From: an uncultured Prevotella sp.
GTDB taxonomy: Bacteria > Bacteroidota > Bacteroidia > Bacteroidales > Bacteroidaceae
NCBI GenBank assembly: GCA_934229335.1
Contig: CAKQDQ010000008.1
Coordinates: forward strand, 1-50,688
Reading direction: 5' to 3'
Length of the DNA stretch: 50,688 bases
Part shown: positions 8,044 to 15,685 of the stretch, piece by piece
Layout of the letters: every line of letters starts with the position of its first letter
Numbering within the stretch: position 1 is the stretch's first letter
Notes under the pieces: model-generated
What the model was told of the DNA's origin: nothing
Seen by the model: the letters and a program-made list of their open reading frames with translations, nothing else
The model's database searches: none
Made by a program: the position numbers and the translations under genes

Positions 8044-8625
8044 TTATTTCATTTTCTTTTTCCAGTTAAAGTATCCAGCTGTGGCTATTATGGTGTAAAG
8101 TCCATACAGTCCTGCCTTGAACGGAATACCTTTAACGGTGTAAAGGTAGCAACAGATGGCGTCTACGATAATCCAGAAGAACCATTGTTCTATGTATTTC
8201 CTTGACAAAGCCCATAGCCCTACGAAACTGAGTGCGTTGGTAAAGGCGTCTAACAAAGGCACCGTAGAGTCTGTGAAATTGACTAATATATAGTAGGTGG
8301 CAGACCATGCTATGAGGAAGAATGCCAATATTGGCAGATACAGACGTAGCGGTGTGTGCGTGATAGGCATTTCCTCGCCCTTCTGTTGGTTTCTCTTTTT
8401 CCCGAAACGCCACGCCGCCCAGCCCCATGCCGCAGCGAGAGCGTAATAAAGGGACATACCGGCATCACCGTAAAGACCGTGCGTCCAGTATAGCCAAATA
8501 TCGAGAATAGGCATTATGAAGCCTGCAAACCATAGGTATATGCTTGCCCTGAACTCCAGTATAAGGTACCAGAGTCCAAGGAGCGTAGTCAATATGTCAA
8601 GCCAATATTCTGATAGAAACTCCAT
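8044..8625 (-). CDS. pnuT: PnuC-family vitamin transporter, probable thiamine transporter PnuT
   Basis: A 193-residue inner-membrane protein of the PnuC family with about seven hydrophobic segments. Conserved features are the C-terminal DAFTNALSFVGLWAL, QWFFWIIVDAICCYLYTVKG and GLYGLYTIIATAGYFNW blocks. PnuC proteins import nicotinamide riboside, riboflavin or thiamine. The neighbours decide here: it sits between a TonB-dependent receptor and thiamine pyrophosphokinase and behind a TPP riboswitch, the arrangement known for the thiamine transporter PnuT of Bacteroidetes. The thiamine assignment is inferred from context, not from binding-site residues. Confidence 0.88.
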   Translation of the reverse strand: MEFLSEYWLDILTTLLGLWYLILEFRASIYLWFAGFIMPILDIWLYWTHGLYGDAGMSLYYALAAAWGWAAWRFGKKRNQQKGEEMPITHTPLRLYLPILAFFLIAWSATYYILVNFTDSTVPLLDAFTNALSFVGLWALSRKYIEQWFFWIIVDAICCYLYTVKGIPFKAGLYGLYTIIATAGYFNWKKKMK

Positions 8626-8648
8626 TGTATGGTTGTTAAGTAAGAGTT

Positions 8649-10925
8649 TTAGAATCTTACTGACAGGTGTGCCATGCAGTTAAACGGTGCTGATGGCGCA
8701 AAGCCAGCCATGTAAAGGTTGTCAGTACAGTAAGCCTCCACTGTGCCGTTGTTCATGCGGTATGCTGGTGCCGCCCAACCATTGTTGTCGTATTCCGCAC
8801 TGAAGAGGTTGTAAAGAGATATGCCAATGCGCAATTCCTTCATGCCAAGAGAGTTCAGTCCCGTCTTCTTAGTGTCGAAAGAGTAGGAGAGGTCAAGGTT
8901 TGTGGTGAAGAAAGAGTCGAGTGTCATGCCCACCTGTTGGTCTACAGTGCCATCAGCGTTGTAGTTAGTATAGTACTTACAGTCGGTGTTAGTAAGGTAC
9001 TGCTCTCCTACAAACTGGTTTTGTATGTTCGCCTCAAATCCCTTGTATGTAAATGTCAGTATGTTATTGAATACAGCACTTGGTGAGAACGAGGTGTGAG
9101 TGCTGCCGAGGTTCACGCTTCCCCCCTTATCAAGATAGACATTCCAGTCCTTATTACGGTTACGTGAGAAGGTAGCGTTGGCGTCCCAGCGGAACCAAGA
9201 CACGGGTTTCCAAGCCGCTTCCAGTTCTATACCTGTGCGGTAACTGCGTCCGCTGTTGTCGTTGCTGGCAATCATCTCACCAATGTCGTTAAGTTTTCCT
9301 GTCAGCACATACTGGTTATTGTAGTACATGTAGTACAGGTTCACACCTGCCGAGAACTTCGTGCTGGCGTATTTGTAACCCAACTCCATGTCCTGCAACT
9401 TCTCTGCGCTGAGGTGTTGCACGTAGTTGTCTTGGTAATCGTTACGCGTAGGCTCCTTGTGTGAGATGCCGTAAGAAACGTAGAGGCGGTTGTTTGCATT
9501 AACCTGGTAGTTGAATCCGAACTTAGGATTAAAGAAATCGAAGTCGTCGTGCGCCCATAGTTCTGTGCTTGGAGCGTTCTTCCAGTGGTCACCAGGGTCT
9601 TGCATACGGTAGCCTACGTGACGGTATTGAAGGTCAACGTAAGCGTTTAGCCCTTTAGTAAATTCCCATTCTGCTTTGCCGTAGATGTTAGCGTCCGTCT
9701 TCTTCGCTCTGTCGCGGTAGTACTCATAGGCAGGAGTGAGAGCGTTATCAGGGTTATCCGTCCAAGTAACGATGCCGAAGTGGTCGCCAACGTACTTGTT
9801 CCATCCACCGCCAATGGTAGCCTTCAGACGCTCGTTAGGCTTATAGTTAATGGATGCAACAGTGCCGTAGAAGTCGTTTTCCATCTTCTTTTGGCGAATG
9901 TAGTTACTGGTTGAGGAATCGTAAATATCGTCCGTAGGACCATATATGGCGTTATAGTCATCCGCTTTATATTCCTCGTAATATCCGTTGCCCCTCGTAT
10001 AGTGTAGTGCCACGTTAAGGTTCCATGCCTTACCGAGTATCTGGTTCCATATCAGTTGGTAGTTATACTGGCGGTAGTTGTCGGTCTGGTTGTCGTAATA
10101 ATGCCTGTTGCCATCATTGTCGTAGTACTCGCCGCATGAGTTATAGCGTCTGCCATAAAGACTCTGCTCATACTTAGAGGCGTAGTTCCATGCGTGATAC
10201 GTCTTCTCCTTGCCGCTGTAAGTGATAAACTTCAGTACGGTGTTGTCGTTAAAGTAACCAGCCTGTACGAAGTAAGAGTTCAATGCCGTATGCGCACGCT
10301 CCAGATAACCGTGAGAACCGATGTCAGAGATGCGACCTTGCAGTCCGAAGTGGTTGCCTATGAGACCCGTGCCGAAGCGCAATGTCTCCTTATGGCTGTA
10401 GTAACTGCCACCGCTGAGGTCGAGACCAATGAAAGGTTGCGCACCAATATTTTCCGTCTGCATATTGATAGTTGCGCCAAAGGCACCAGCACCGTTAGTG
10501 GAAGTGCCGCAACCACGCTGTATCTGCATGCTCTGCATACTTGACGCCAGGTCGCCCATGTTGACAAAGTACACCTGAGAAGACTCTGCATCATTAACAG
10601 GAATACCGTTTGAGGTAATGTTAATGCGTGAAGGGTCAACACCGCGCACCCTAATAGATGTGTAGCCAATGCCGTTGCCAGCATCACTCGTAGTGGTGAC
10701 AGACGGTGTGAGCGATAATAACTGAGGGATGTCTTTGCCGAAGTTCACCTTCTCTATCTGCTTTCGGTCAAAGTTAGTAAAAGCCACAGGCGTGCTTTTG
10801 TCGGCACGTGTTGAAGTTACCTGAACGTCTTGCAGCACTACAGACTTGTCGTTGTCAACAGGTTCCGTAGCATAGATGTCTGCCGCACACGCAAGTGCAG
10901 CGATACAGAGTACATTTTTTTTCAT
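8649..10925 (-). CDS. TonB-dependent outer-membrane receptor, probable thiamine receptor
   Basis: A 758-residue protein with an N-terminal signal peptide (cleavage likely after IYA-T, residues 18-20), a TonB-box-like VVLQDVQVTSTR, a plug domain with SIRVRGVDPSRINITSNGIPVND near residue 90, and a long aromatic-rich beta-barrel ending in phenylalanine (LSVRF), as required for barrel assembly. It lacks the carboxypeptidase-like N-terminal domain of SusC-type receptors. It is the first gene of a TPP-riboswitch operon with PnuT and thiamine pyrophosphokinase, so thiamine or a thiamine phosphate is the likely substrate. The gap to pnuT is 23 bp. Confidence 0.9.
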   Translation of the reverse strand: MKKNVLCIAALACAADIYATEPVDNDKSVVLQDVQVTSTRADKSTPVAFTNFDRKQIEKVNFGKDIPQLLSLTPSVTTTSDAGNGIGYTSIRVRGVDPSRINITSNGIPVNDAESSQVYFVNMGDLASSMQSMQIQRGCGTSTNGAGAFGATINMQTENIGAQPFIGLDLSGGSYYSHKETLRFGTGLIGNHFGLQGRISDIGSHGYLERAHTALNSYFVQAGYFNDNTVLKFITYSGKEKTYHAWNYASKYEQSLYGRRYNSCGEYYDNDGNRHYYDNQTDNYRQYNYQLIWNQILGKAWNLNVALHYTRGNGYYEEYKADDYNAIYGPTDDIYDSSTSNYIRQKKMENDFYGTVASINYKPNERLKATIGGGWNKYVGDHFGIVTWTDNPDNALTPAYEYYRDRAKKTDANIYGKAEWEFTKGLNAYVDLQYRHVGYRMQDPGDHWKNAPSTELWAHDDFDFFNPKFGFNYQVNANNRLYVSYGISHKEPTRNDYQDNYVQHLSAEKLQDMELGYKYASTKFSAGVNLYYMYYNNQYVLTGKLNDIGEMIASNDNSGRSYRTGIELEAAWKPVSWFRWDANATFSRNRNKDWNVYLDKGGSVNLGSTHTSFSPSAVFNNILTFTYKGFEANIQNQFVGEQYLTNTDCKYYTNYNADGTVDQQVGMTLDSFFTTNLDLSYSFDTKKTGLNSLGMKELRIGISLYNLFSAEYDNNGWAAPAYRMNNGTVEAYCTDNLYMAGFAPSAPFNCMAHLSVRF

Positions 10926-10993
10926 GTAAACCTTTCATTGGTGAAGACGCTTTTGTAAGTATCCCCACCGTAAACCATAATAATAACAATAAT

Positions 10994-11015
10994 AAAAAGG
11001 GATACCATTCTCCCT
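10994..11015 (-). terminator. candidate attenuator of the TPP riboswitch
   Basis: On the minus strand AGGGA (11015-11011) can pair with TCCCT (11002-10998) around an 8-nt loop, followed by TTTT. The 5' arm overlaps the last bases of the aptamer, so ligand binding and this hairpin could be coupled. The stem is only 5 bp. Confidence 0.45.
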
Positions 11016-11088
11016 ACGTTGGCATTACCCACCTCAGGTTCGTTGGGTGTAATCTCAGCCATGCTAAAACTGCACAGCACCCCTTTGC
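11009..11088 (-). promoter_or_regulatory. TPP (THI-box) riboswitch
   Basis: On the minus strand the sequence reads GGGGTGC (11083-11077), then GGCTGAGATTACACCC, then GAACCTGAGGTGGGTAATGCC and CGTAGGGA, which are the conserved THI-box blocks in the right order and spacing. It lies about 80 nt upstream of the TonB receptor start and directly downstream of a promoter. It is expected to switch the uptake operon off when TPP is abundant. Confidence 0.95.
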
Positions 11089-11108
11089 TTCCACTTTGAA
11101 AGCGAGTG

Positions 11109-11140
11109 CAAAGTTACTGCTTTTTCTTGGGATATGCAAG
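11109..11140 (-). promoter_or_regulatory. promoter of the thiamine uptake operon
   Basis: On the minus strand TTG (11139-11137), 20 nt and TAACTTTG (11116-11109). The predicted start is near 11102, about 15 nt before the riboswitch. Confidence 0.75.
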
Positions 11141-11150
11141 AAAATACGCT

Positions 11151-11363
11151 GTTTCCCAAATTTACCATTTTTGCGTAGTTTTGTGCGCATGATTGTAAGA
11201 TGCCGATTATTAGATAGTTACGTCCTTGAAGAACGAGATGTATCATTTCACGTTGTAATTAAGCCCAAATCACGATGTAATTAGGGCGTGATTGCACAAT
11301 AAAAGCACCCAAATCGCAGAGCGAAAAGGGTGCTTTCGTAGAGTTTCCCAAATTTACCATTTT
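11151..11363 (+). repeat. 21-bp direct repeat pair flanking a hairpin-rich segment
   Basis: An identical 21-mer starting GTTTCCCAAATTTACC occurs at 11151-11171 and at 11343-11363. The 171 bp between them hold nested inverted repeats, including AATCACG/CGTGATT near 11265-11293 and the hairpin at 11302-11336. No coding sequence is apparent in this stretch. Confidence 0.8.
11302..11336. repeat. nested perfect hairpin
   Basis: AAAGCACCC (11302-11310) pairs with GGGTGCTTT (11328-11336), and an inner TCGC/GCGA stem with an AGA loop fits inside. There is no strong T run on the plus side; the minus side has four T residues. It may act as a weak terminator or be part of a mobile palindrome. Confidence 0.7.
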
Positions 11364-11466
11364 AGGGAAGGCTTGCATTATCTTTCTTCCACTGTGTGAG
11401 ATATGTATCTGTTTTTCTTCGCAATAGTTTCATAATCAATCTGTTTGTGCTGCATAAGTTATACGT

Positions 11467-11594
11467 AAAATCACAAAATTCCATGGTTTTTAGTTGTGAA
11501 AATCACAAAAATCCATGGTTTTCAGTCGTGAAAATCACAAAAATCCATGGTTTTCTTGCATGAAAATCACAAAATTCCAAGGATAATGAGTATG
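11467..11594. repeat. four tandem 32-bp repeats with a palindromic core
   Basis: Units start at 11467, 11499, 11531 and 11563, each beginning AAAATCACAAAA and continuing to a CCATGG palindrome in the first three units. The fourth unit is degenerate (CCAAGG) and a fifth fades out after 11595. Within a unit TCAC and GTGA also form an outer inverted repeat. The units are contiguous with no spacers, so this is not a CRISPR array. It lies in a gene-free stretch of about 1 kb. Confidence 0.85.
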
Positions 11595-11669
11595 GAAATC
11601 ACATTTCCTCTAAAGAATATTAATCAGAATTTAATCATTATATACCCAAGTTTCGGATTTCGTTCAAAG

Positions 11670-11919
11670 CGGGCTGAAGGTCCAATAAGCGCATAGCTCA
11701 GGGCAAACGTAGCGACACCCTGGGGATGAATACCGAACAACATATCATAAACGCTCTGAAAGAGCAAAAGCGTAATAAGTATGGAGTGGAACACAATAAG
11801 GAACACGTGTTTAAGTCTTAATGCTTTTACTCTTTCAGAGCGTACCTGTGATAATACGACAACCCCCAGGGTGTCGCTACGCTTGCCCTGGGCTATGCGC
11901 TTGTTGGACCTTCAGCCCG
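11670..11919. repeat. 250-bp palindromic element (REP/MITE-like)
   Basis: The left arm 11670-11725 and right arm 11863-11919 are inverted copies agreeing at 53 of 56 positions by eye. Inside them a second pair, 11751-11779 and 11817-11843, begins ACGCTCTGAAAGAG. The whole element could fold into one long hairpin or cruciform. TAATCATTATA occurs at 11632-11642 and again at 11940-11950, flanking the element as an 11-bp direct repeat, possibly a target duplication. No transposase is encoded, so if mobile it needs an enzyme from elsewhere. The short ORFs it contains are not genes. Confidence 0.85.
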
Positions 11920-11938
11920 TCCCAGCCTAAATCATCAT

Positions 11939-12928
11939 CTAATCATTATACAGCAGTCTGTCGGCTAAAACTTCATTGTTCTTTTTGTTGAGTACGCTGA
12001 TGTTCAGCAGCCCCTTAGGCAACGACCGTTTGTCCAATTTGATGTAGTTGTTATCGTTAGGCGATACATAAAGCGTCTTGCCACTGCCCTGCACAATAAA
12101 CGACAGTTGCTCAACGCTATACCCCAAGAGCAGAGGCTCTATGTAGATAAAGTCTTTTCTTGTGTTAACCCTTAGGGTAACACCAGTGTTTGCCGCTATG
12201 CCTATGTCGGTTTTAACGTTCTGTCCGTTGAGCGTCGTTGCGCTTATAACGTATTTCTTGTTCTCTCTCGGTATGAAAAACATCCGTCCCATGCCGTCAA
12301 TCTCCGTTTTGCCACTCGTAATTACTGAGTCGTTCTGTGCGTCAATGATGCAGACGTCTGCGTTAACGCCTTTGCCGTCAGCGTCATTAATGGAGTAGGC
12401 TACACACTGCATAAAGTCCTTCAGCAACGTGCCTCCTTCAGGAACCGCTTTTATCCGCAGCGGTAACTTAATGTCTTGGCTGTTAGAAGTAGGTGCAACA
12501 TAGTCCTGCTCGCCCTGTATGTATATGTTATGGTAAGCGAAAAGGTCAGTGCTGAAGTTCATCATATATCTGGTGTAAGCCACAAGAGTATAGTAACCCG
12601 TATGCAGGTGCATAGGAATCTTGACTTTGTTGGCGAAGAGGCCAGTAGAATCTTTCTTAATCATGTAGCGAGAAACGAGCGTGTCCGCTTGCGTGTCATG
12701 CAACTCAAGGTACACAAACCGAGACCTACCTTCGGGATATTCCGCACTGGTAGAAGGAAGTCCACTCGCTCCATCAATCAGATAAGCCTTAAATCTTAGT
12801 GTATCGCCAATGGCATAATAATCCTGTTCTGTTTGCAGACGCACCATCTCTGTTGGATAATCCGTTACAGACTGCGCAAGAAGGCATTGCGTGAGTAGGG
12901 TGAGTATTATAGTGTAGATGTATTTCAT
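11939..12928 (-). CDS. N-terminal part of an MG2-domain TonB-plug-like surface protein, probably truncated
   Basis: A 329-residue protein with a signal peptide (ending near LLAQS), then an MG2/alpha-2-macroglobulin-like domain (VRLQTEQDYYAIGDTLRFKAYL near residue 30, GYYTLVAYTRYMMNF near 115) and a second beta-rich domain with PEGGTLL. In Bacteroidetes such sequences usually form the first third of proteins of 800-1000 residues that continue into further beta domains and a TonB-plug-like region. Here the frame stops at LLYND, exactly where the 250-bp palindromic element begins, so truncation by that element is likely. The cell location would be the periplasm or outer membrane. Function unknown; expression not excluded. 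Confidence 0.6.
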   Translation of the reverse strand: MKYIYTIILTLLTQCLLAQSVTDYPTEMVRLQTEQDYYAIGDTLRFKAYLIDGASGLPSTSAEYPEGRSRFVYLELHDTQADTLVSRYMIKKDSTGLFANKVKIPMHLHTGYYTLVAYTRYMMNFSTDLFAYHNIYIQGEQDYVAPTSNSQDIKLPLRIKAVPEGGTLLKDFMQCVAYSINDADGKGVNADVCIIDAQNDSVITSGKTEIDGMGRMFFIPRENKKYVISATTLNGQNVKTDIGIAANTGVTLRVNTRKDFIYIEPLLLGYSVEQLSFIVQGSGKTLYVSPNDNNYIKLDKRSLPKGLLNISVLNKKNNEVLADRLLYND

Positions 12929-12985
12929 TGGTGAGGGTAAGAAGTGTTATGTAAATGAAATGTGGCGGAGCATTATGAAGCCAGA

Positions 12986-14047
12986 TTACTGTAGGTACCC
13001 TAATGGTTTTATAATGATGAATGATTGCTCCTCGTTAGCATCGTTCTTATACTTCGATGGAGACTTTAGCCAAATCATAAGTAGTCCTCGTCCAGAAGCC
13101 TCACCATAAAGACCTTTTATAGGAGGCATTACTCCTCCCGCAAGATTGCCGAACATCTCGTAATTAGAAGGTAGGAAATATTCTATCTGTCGAATTTCAA
13201 ATGGCTTGATGTTTGGTATCTCTGATATAGCGTATCCTTTTACTAAGTCTCCATCCACCATTACTTCGCATGGTTTAAAGAATCTCTTTCTGATGCTTCC
13301 AATGGCATATACATACATAGAGTCGTTAATGCTTTCATCATAGACCCAACCATATCCGAACTTTAATCCCCATTTGTATAACAATGTCTCTAATGTAGCG
13401 GCTTGTTCGAACATTGGACTGTTCTCGGGTATGCCCCTGTCGGGCTGGAAGTTGAGGCGGTTTAATGGTTTAAGGTGATTGCCTTTAACTACGACGTTGG
13501 GTAGTTCGAGATTGTAGCGAGTCTTGTTGTATGTCACTTTTTGCTCCAGTTGTTTGGCTATTTCTTGCTGAGAGCGGTCACATCTCTTATCGATGGGCTG
13601 TAGTCTGCGCACAGATACGTTTGCGAAAGTCTGCGGAACGATGCACGGTTGTGGTGACCTTCGTTTGTCGGAAGTGGCTTGCAGGCAAATGGTTGTACCG
13701 TCAACAAAGTCTAAACCGTAGATGTTAAATCTTTAGTTCCCTCTCACTTGAAAATCTGTTGTCTTGCCAATGGCGGGGATAAAGAGTATTATGCGGTAGT
13801 CATTGCTGTCTTTATTGGTCGTGTTAACGTATCCTGTAATGTGCTGTTCCGTCTCAAACGTTGTAGAAACGCCTGTCGGTGCTTTAGTGAATGATGTATC
13901 TTTTAACAGACATTGTAAGTCAAGAATGGTGTGTGAGGATGGTACTACGGAAGGCATGCTATCACGTTCTTGGGAATGGCAAATGTTGATGGTACTGCAA
14001 AAAAATGAAACTGACAGTAGGGAAAATATAAGGAAGCGTCGTAACAT
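12986..14047 (-). pseudogene. decayed MG2/TonB-plug family protein with an in-frame stop
   Basis: A single minus-strand frame runs from ATG 14047 to TAA 12986-12988 but is broken by TAA at 13735-13733. The first part (104 residues) has a signal peptide; the second part (about 245 codons to the end) contains LPNVVVKG, FQPDRGI, KPCEVMVDGDLVKGY and QIEYFLPSNYEMFGNLAGG, typical of the C-terminal region of long MG2/TonB-plug proteins. Reading through the stop gives continuous family-like sequence (DFQVRGN stop RFNIYGLDFVDGTT), and the only downstream start is a GTG at 13612. The large middle domain is missing and the end after PLGY is cut short. It lies 27 bp after the kinase gene, probably in the same transcript. 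Confidence 0.75.
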
Positions 14048-14074
14048 AAAGTAAATAGTTGTAGGGTTAGTATA

Positions 14075-14923
14075 TCATAGTGTGCTACTAATGACGTAAG
14101 TAACGTGGAAACCGCTCTGTGGCGTATCGGCTAATGATAGCGACATATTTTGAAGAAGAAGTATTTGGCGTGACAGAGACAGTCCGATGCCGTTGCCGTT
14201 AGGTTTGGTTGTGAAGAAGGGGACGAAGATGTCGCGGCGTACATCAGGCGGTATTGGTGCGCCATCGTTACTGATAAGAATATCGTTCTTGTCATCGTGG
14301 CATATAGATATGGTCTTTGCGCCAGCCTCGATAGCATTCTTTAGTATGTTGATGAAAACCTGGCGCAACAGGTTTCGGTCGGCATTGACGGTGAATTGGG
14401 GCGAGATGTTTGTCTGCCACTGAACGTTAGGGAATGTCTTTCGTATGGAGTCAATGAATGATGACAAGGTGATTGCCTCTAACTGTGGCTTTTGTAGTTG
14501 CGTTATCTTACGGTAACTGTTGACGAAGTTAGTTAAGGCGGTGCTGGTATCGTGAATAGTCTGTATGCCTTCTTCGTATGGCGAGCCTTTCAATGCGGTA
14601 GAGTCGAGGTACGTCTGGCAGATGCTTTGTATTGGAGCCGTGGCGTTCATCACCTCGTGAGTGAGCACACGGGTGAGACGTTGCCATGCTTCTACCTCGT
14701 TGCGCATGGTGAGATTGCTGATGTCTTTAACGGTGTCGTTTAGAGCCTTTTGCATGGCTCGCTCGCCAAAGAATAGTCCTCGTAGCGGTAAGGCGAAGGA
14801 ATAGTCATGGCAACGCAGTGCTTCGCGCATCAGTTGTGCCCTATGGCGCAACAGGCATTGGTGGCGATAGAAAAGCCAAGAGGTGATGACAATAATGAGC
14901 GTGAGTATGATGGCGACGGTCAT
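14075..14923 (-). CDS. sensor histidine kinase
   Basis: A 282-residue membrane-anchored kinase. One N-terminal transmembrane segment (residues 2-20) is followed by a short linker with no periplasmic or PAS sensor, then the dimerisation/phosphoacceptor helix with H89 in LTHEVMNATAPI, an N-box NILKNAIEAG, G1 box ILISNDGAPI and GNGIGLSLS G2 box. The small size suggests that input comes through the membrane segment or a partner. It follows the response regulator gene by 15 bp and is transcribed with it, divergently from an FtsX-type ABC transporter that may be its target or its sensing partner. Confidence 0.9.
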   Translation of the reverse strand: MTVAIILTLIIVITSWLFYRHQCLLRHRAQLMREALRCHDYSFALPLRGLFFGERAMQKALNDTVKDISNLTMRNEVEAWQRLTRVLTHEVMNATAPIQSICQTYLDSTALKGSPYEEGIQTIHDTSTALTNFVNSYRKITQLQKPQLEAITLSSFIDSIRKTFPNVQWQTNISPQFTVNADRNLLRQVFINILKNAIEAGAKTISICHDDKNDILISNDGAPIPPDVRRDIFVPFFTTKPNGNGIGLSLSRQILLLQNMSLSLADTPQSGFHVTYVISSTL

Positions 14924-14938
14924 AGGGCGTGTTTAGGG

Positions 14939-15478
14939 TTATTGGTCAGTAGTATTTGATGAACAGGCTTTCACTTTATTGTACAGAGTCTGGCGCGTAA
15001 TGCCGAGCAGTTCCGCAGCCTTACTCATGTTACCGTGGCATTTGTCAACCACTTTCTTTACGTGTTTAGACTCCACTTCACCGAGAGATTCCACTGTGAT
15101 GTTGCTCGTAATGGCATCGTGAATGGTACGTTTCAGTTCGTCATTGTCCCACGGTTTAGTAACGAAGTCAGCGGCGCCGCTCTTCAGTCCGCGTACTGCC
15201 AACTTTACATCAGCATAGGCTGTGATGAGTATCACAGGAGTATTGGGGTGGTGTTTCGTTATGGTGCGAAGCCAAAGAAGACCATCCTGCCCAGAGTTTA
15301 CGCCAGGCGAGAAGTTCATGTCGAGCAGAACAGCGTCTATTTGCTGCTGCCTCATAGTAGAGAGAAGGCTCTCTGGCGTGGCGAGCGTGATAATACGCTG
15401 GAACATACCAGCGAGACATATCTTCAAAGCGGTAAGAACCGCAGTGTTATCGTCAACTATCAGTAGTGTGTTATACAT
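14939..15478 (-). CDS. response regulator with receiver and Fis-type HTH, no AAA+ domain
   Basis: A 179-residue regulator: receiver domain with phosphoacceptor D53 in VLLDMNF and conserved ITAYAD and KPWDNDEL blocks, then a Fis-family helix-turn-helix at the C-terminus (KCHGNMSKAAELLGITRQTLYNKV). The sigma-54 AAA+ domain found in NtrC-type regulators is absent, as in the ActR/RegA type. I chose the ATG at 15478 rather than 15514: a well-formed promoter (15484-15515) overlaps the longer version, and the family begins just before the LLIVDDN strand. With this start the mRNA would be essentially leaderless. Target genes probably include the divergent ABC transporter. Confidence 0.88.
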   Translation of the reverse strand: MYNTLLIVDDNTAVLTALKICLAGMFQRIITLATPESLLSTMRQQQIDAVLLDMNFSPGVNSGQDGLLWLRTITKHHPNTPVILITAYADVKLAVRGLKSGAADFVTKPWDNDELKRTIHDAITSNITVESLGEVESKHVKKVVDKCHGNMSKAAELLGITRQTLYNKVKACSSNTTDQ

Positions 15479-15483
15479 GAGTG

Positions 15484-15515
15484 CAAAGGTAATGTTTTTT
15501 GTGTTTAACGGCAAA
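15484..15515 (-). promoter_or_regulatory. promoter of the two-component operon
   Basis: On the minus strand TTTG (15515-15512), 20 nt and TACCTTTG (15491-15484). Only 5 nt separate the -7 box from the ATG at 15478, so the predicted start falls at the start codon. Confidence 0.7.
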
Positions 15516-15562
15516 CATTGTGCGGATAAATTGCGGGAAAGGGTGGGAAAGTGTCAAGAAAT

Positions 15563-15580
15563 CATACAGATAAGTGTATG
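15563..15580. promoter_or_regulatory. candidate operator between divergent genes
   Basis: CATACA (15563-15568), 6 nt, TGTATG (15575-15580) is a perfect inverted repeat midway between the regulator promoter and the ABC transporter promoter. It is a plausible binding site for the Fis-type regulator; this is inference. Confidence 0.4.
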
Positions 15581-15619
15581 AATAATAGACAGTCGGACAC
15601 TTTTCTTATAAAGAAGGCA

Positions 15620-15649
15620 TTGTAGAAAGGGAGGGATGATGTACCTTTG
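15620..15649 (+). promoter_or_regulatory. promoter of the FtsX-type ABC transporter operon
   Basis: TTG (15620-15622), 19 nt and TACCTTTG (15642-15649). The predicted start near 15656 leaves a leader of about 30 nt. Confidence 0.7.
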
Positions 15650-15685
15650 TGGTATAATTCATAAATCATTAAAAATATAATCGCT

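Noticed and set aside
11467..11594. CRISPR array
   Set aside because: Units are contiguous 32-bp tandem repeats without unique spacers, and no cas genes are in the window.
11624..11806. 60-codon minus-strand frame with QGVATFALSYALIGPSARF
   Set aside because: It lies within the palindromic element; such frames arise from the repeat sequence and have no start context or family support.
13612..13612. GTG at 13612 as the true start of a 208-residue protein
   Set aside because: The frame upstream is open and family-like back to the TAA at 13733, and no promoter or leader features precede the GTG; a broken gene explains it better.
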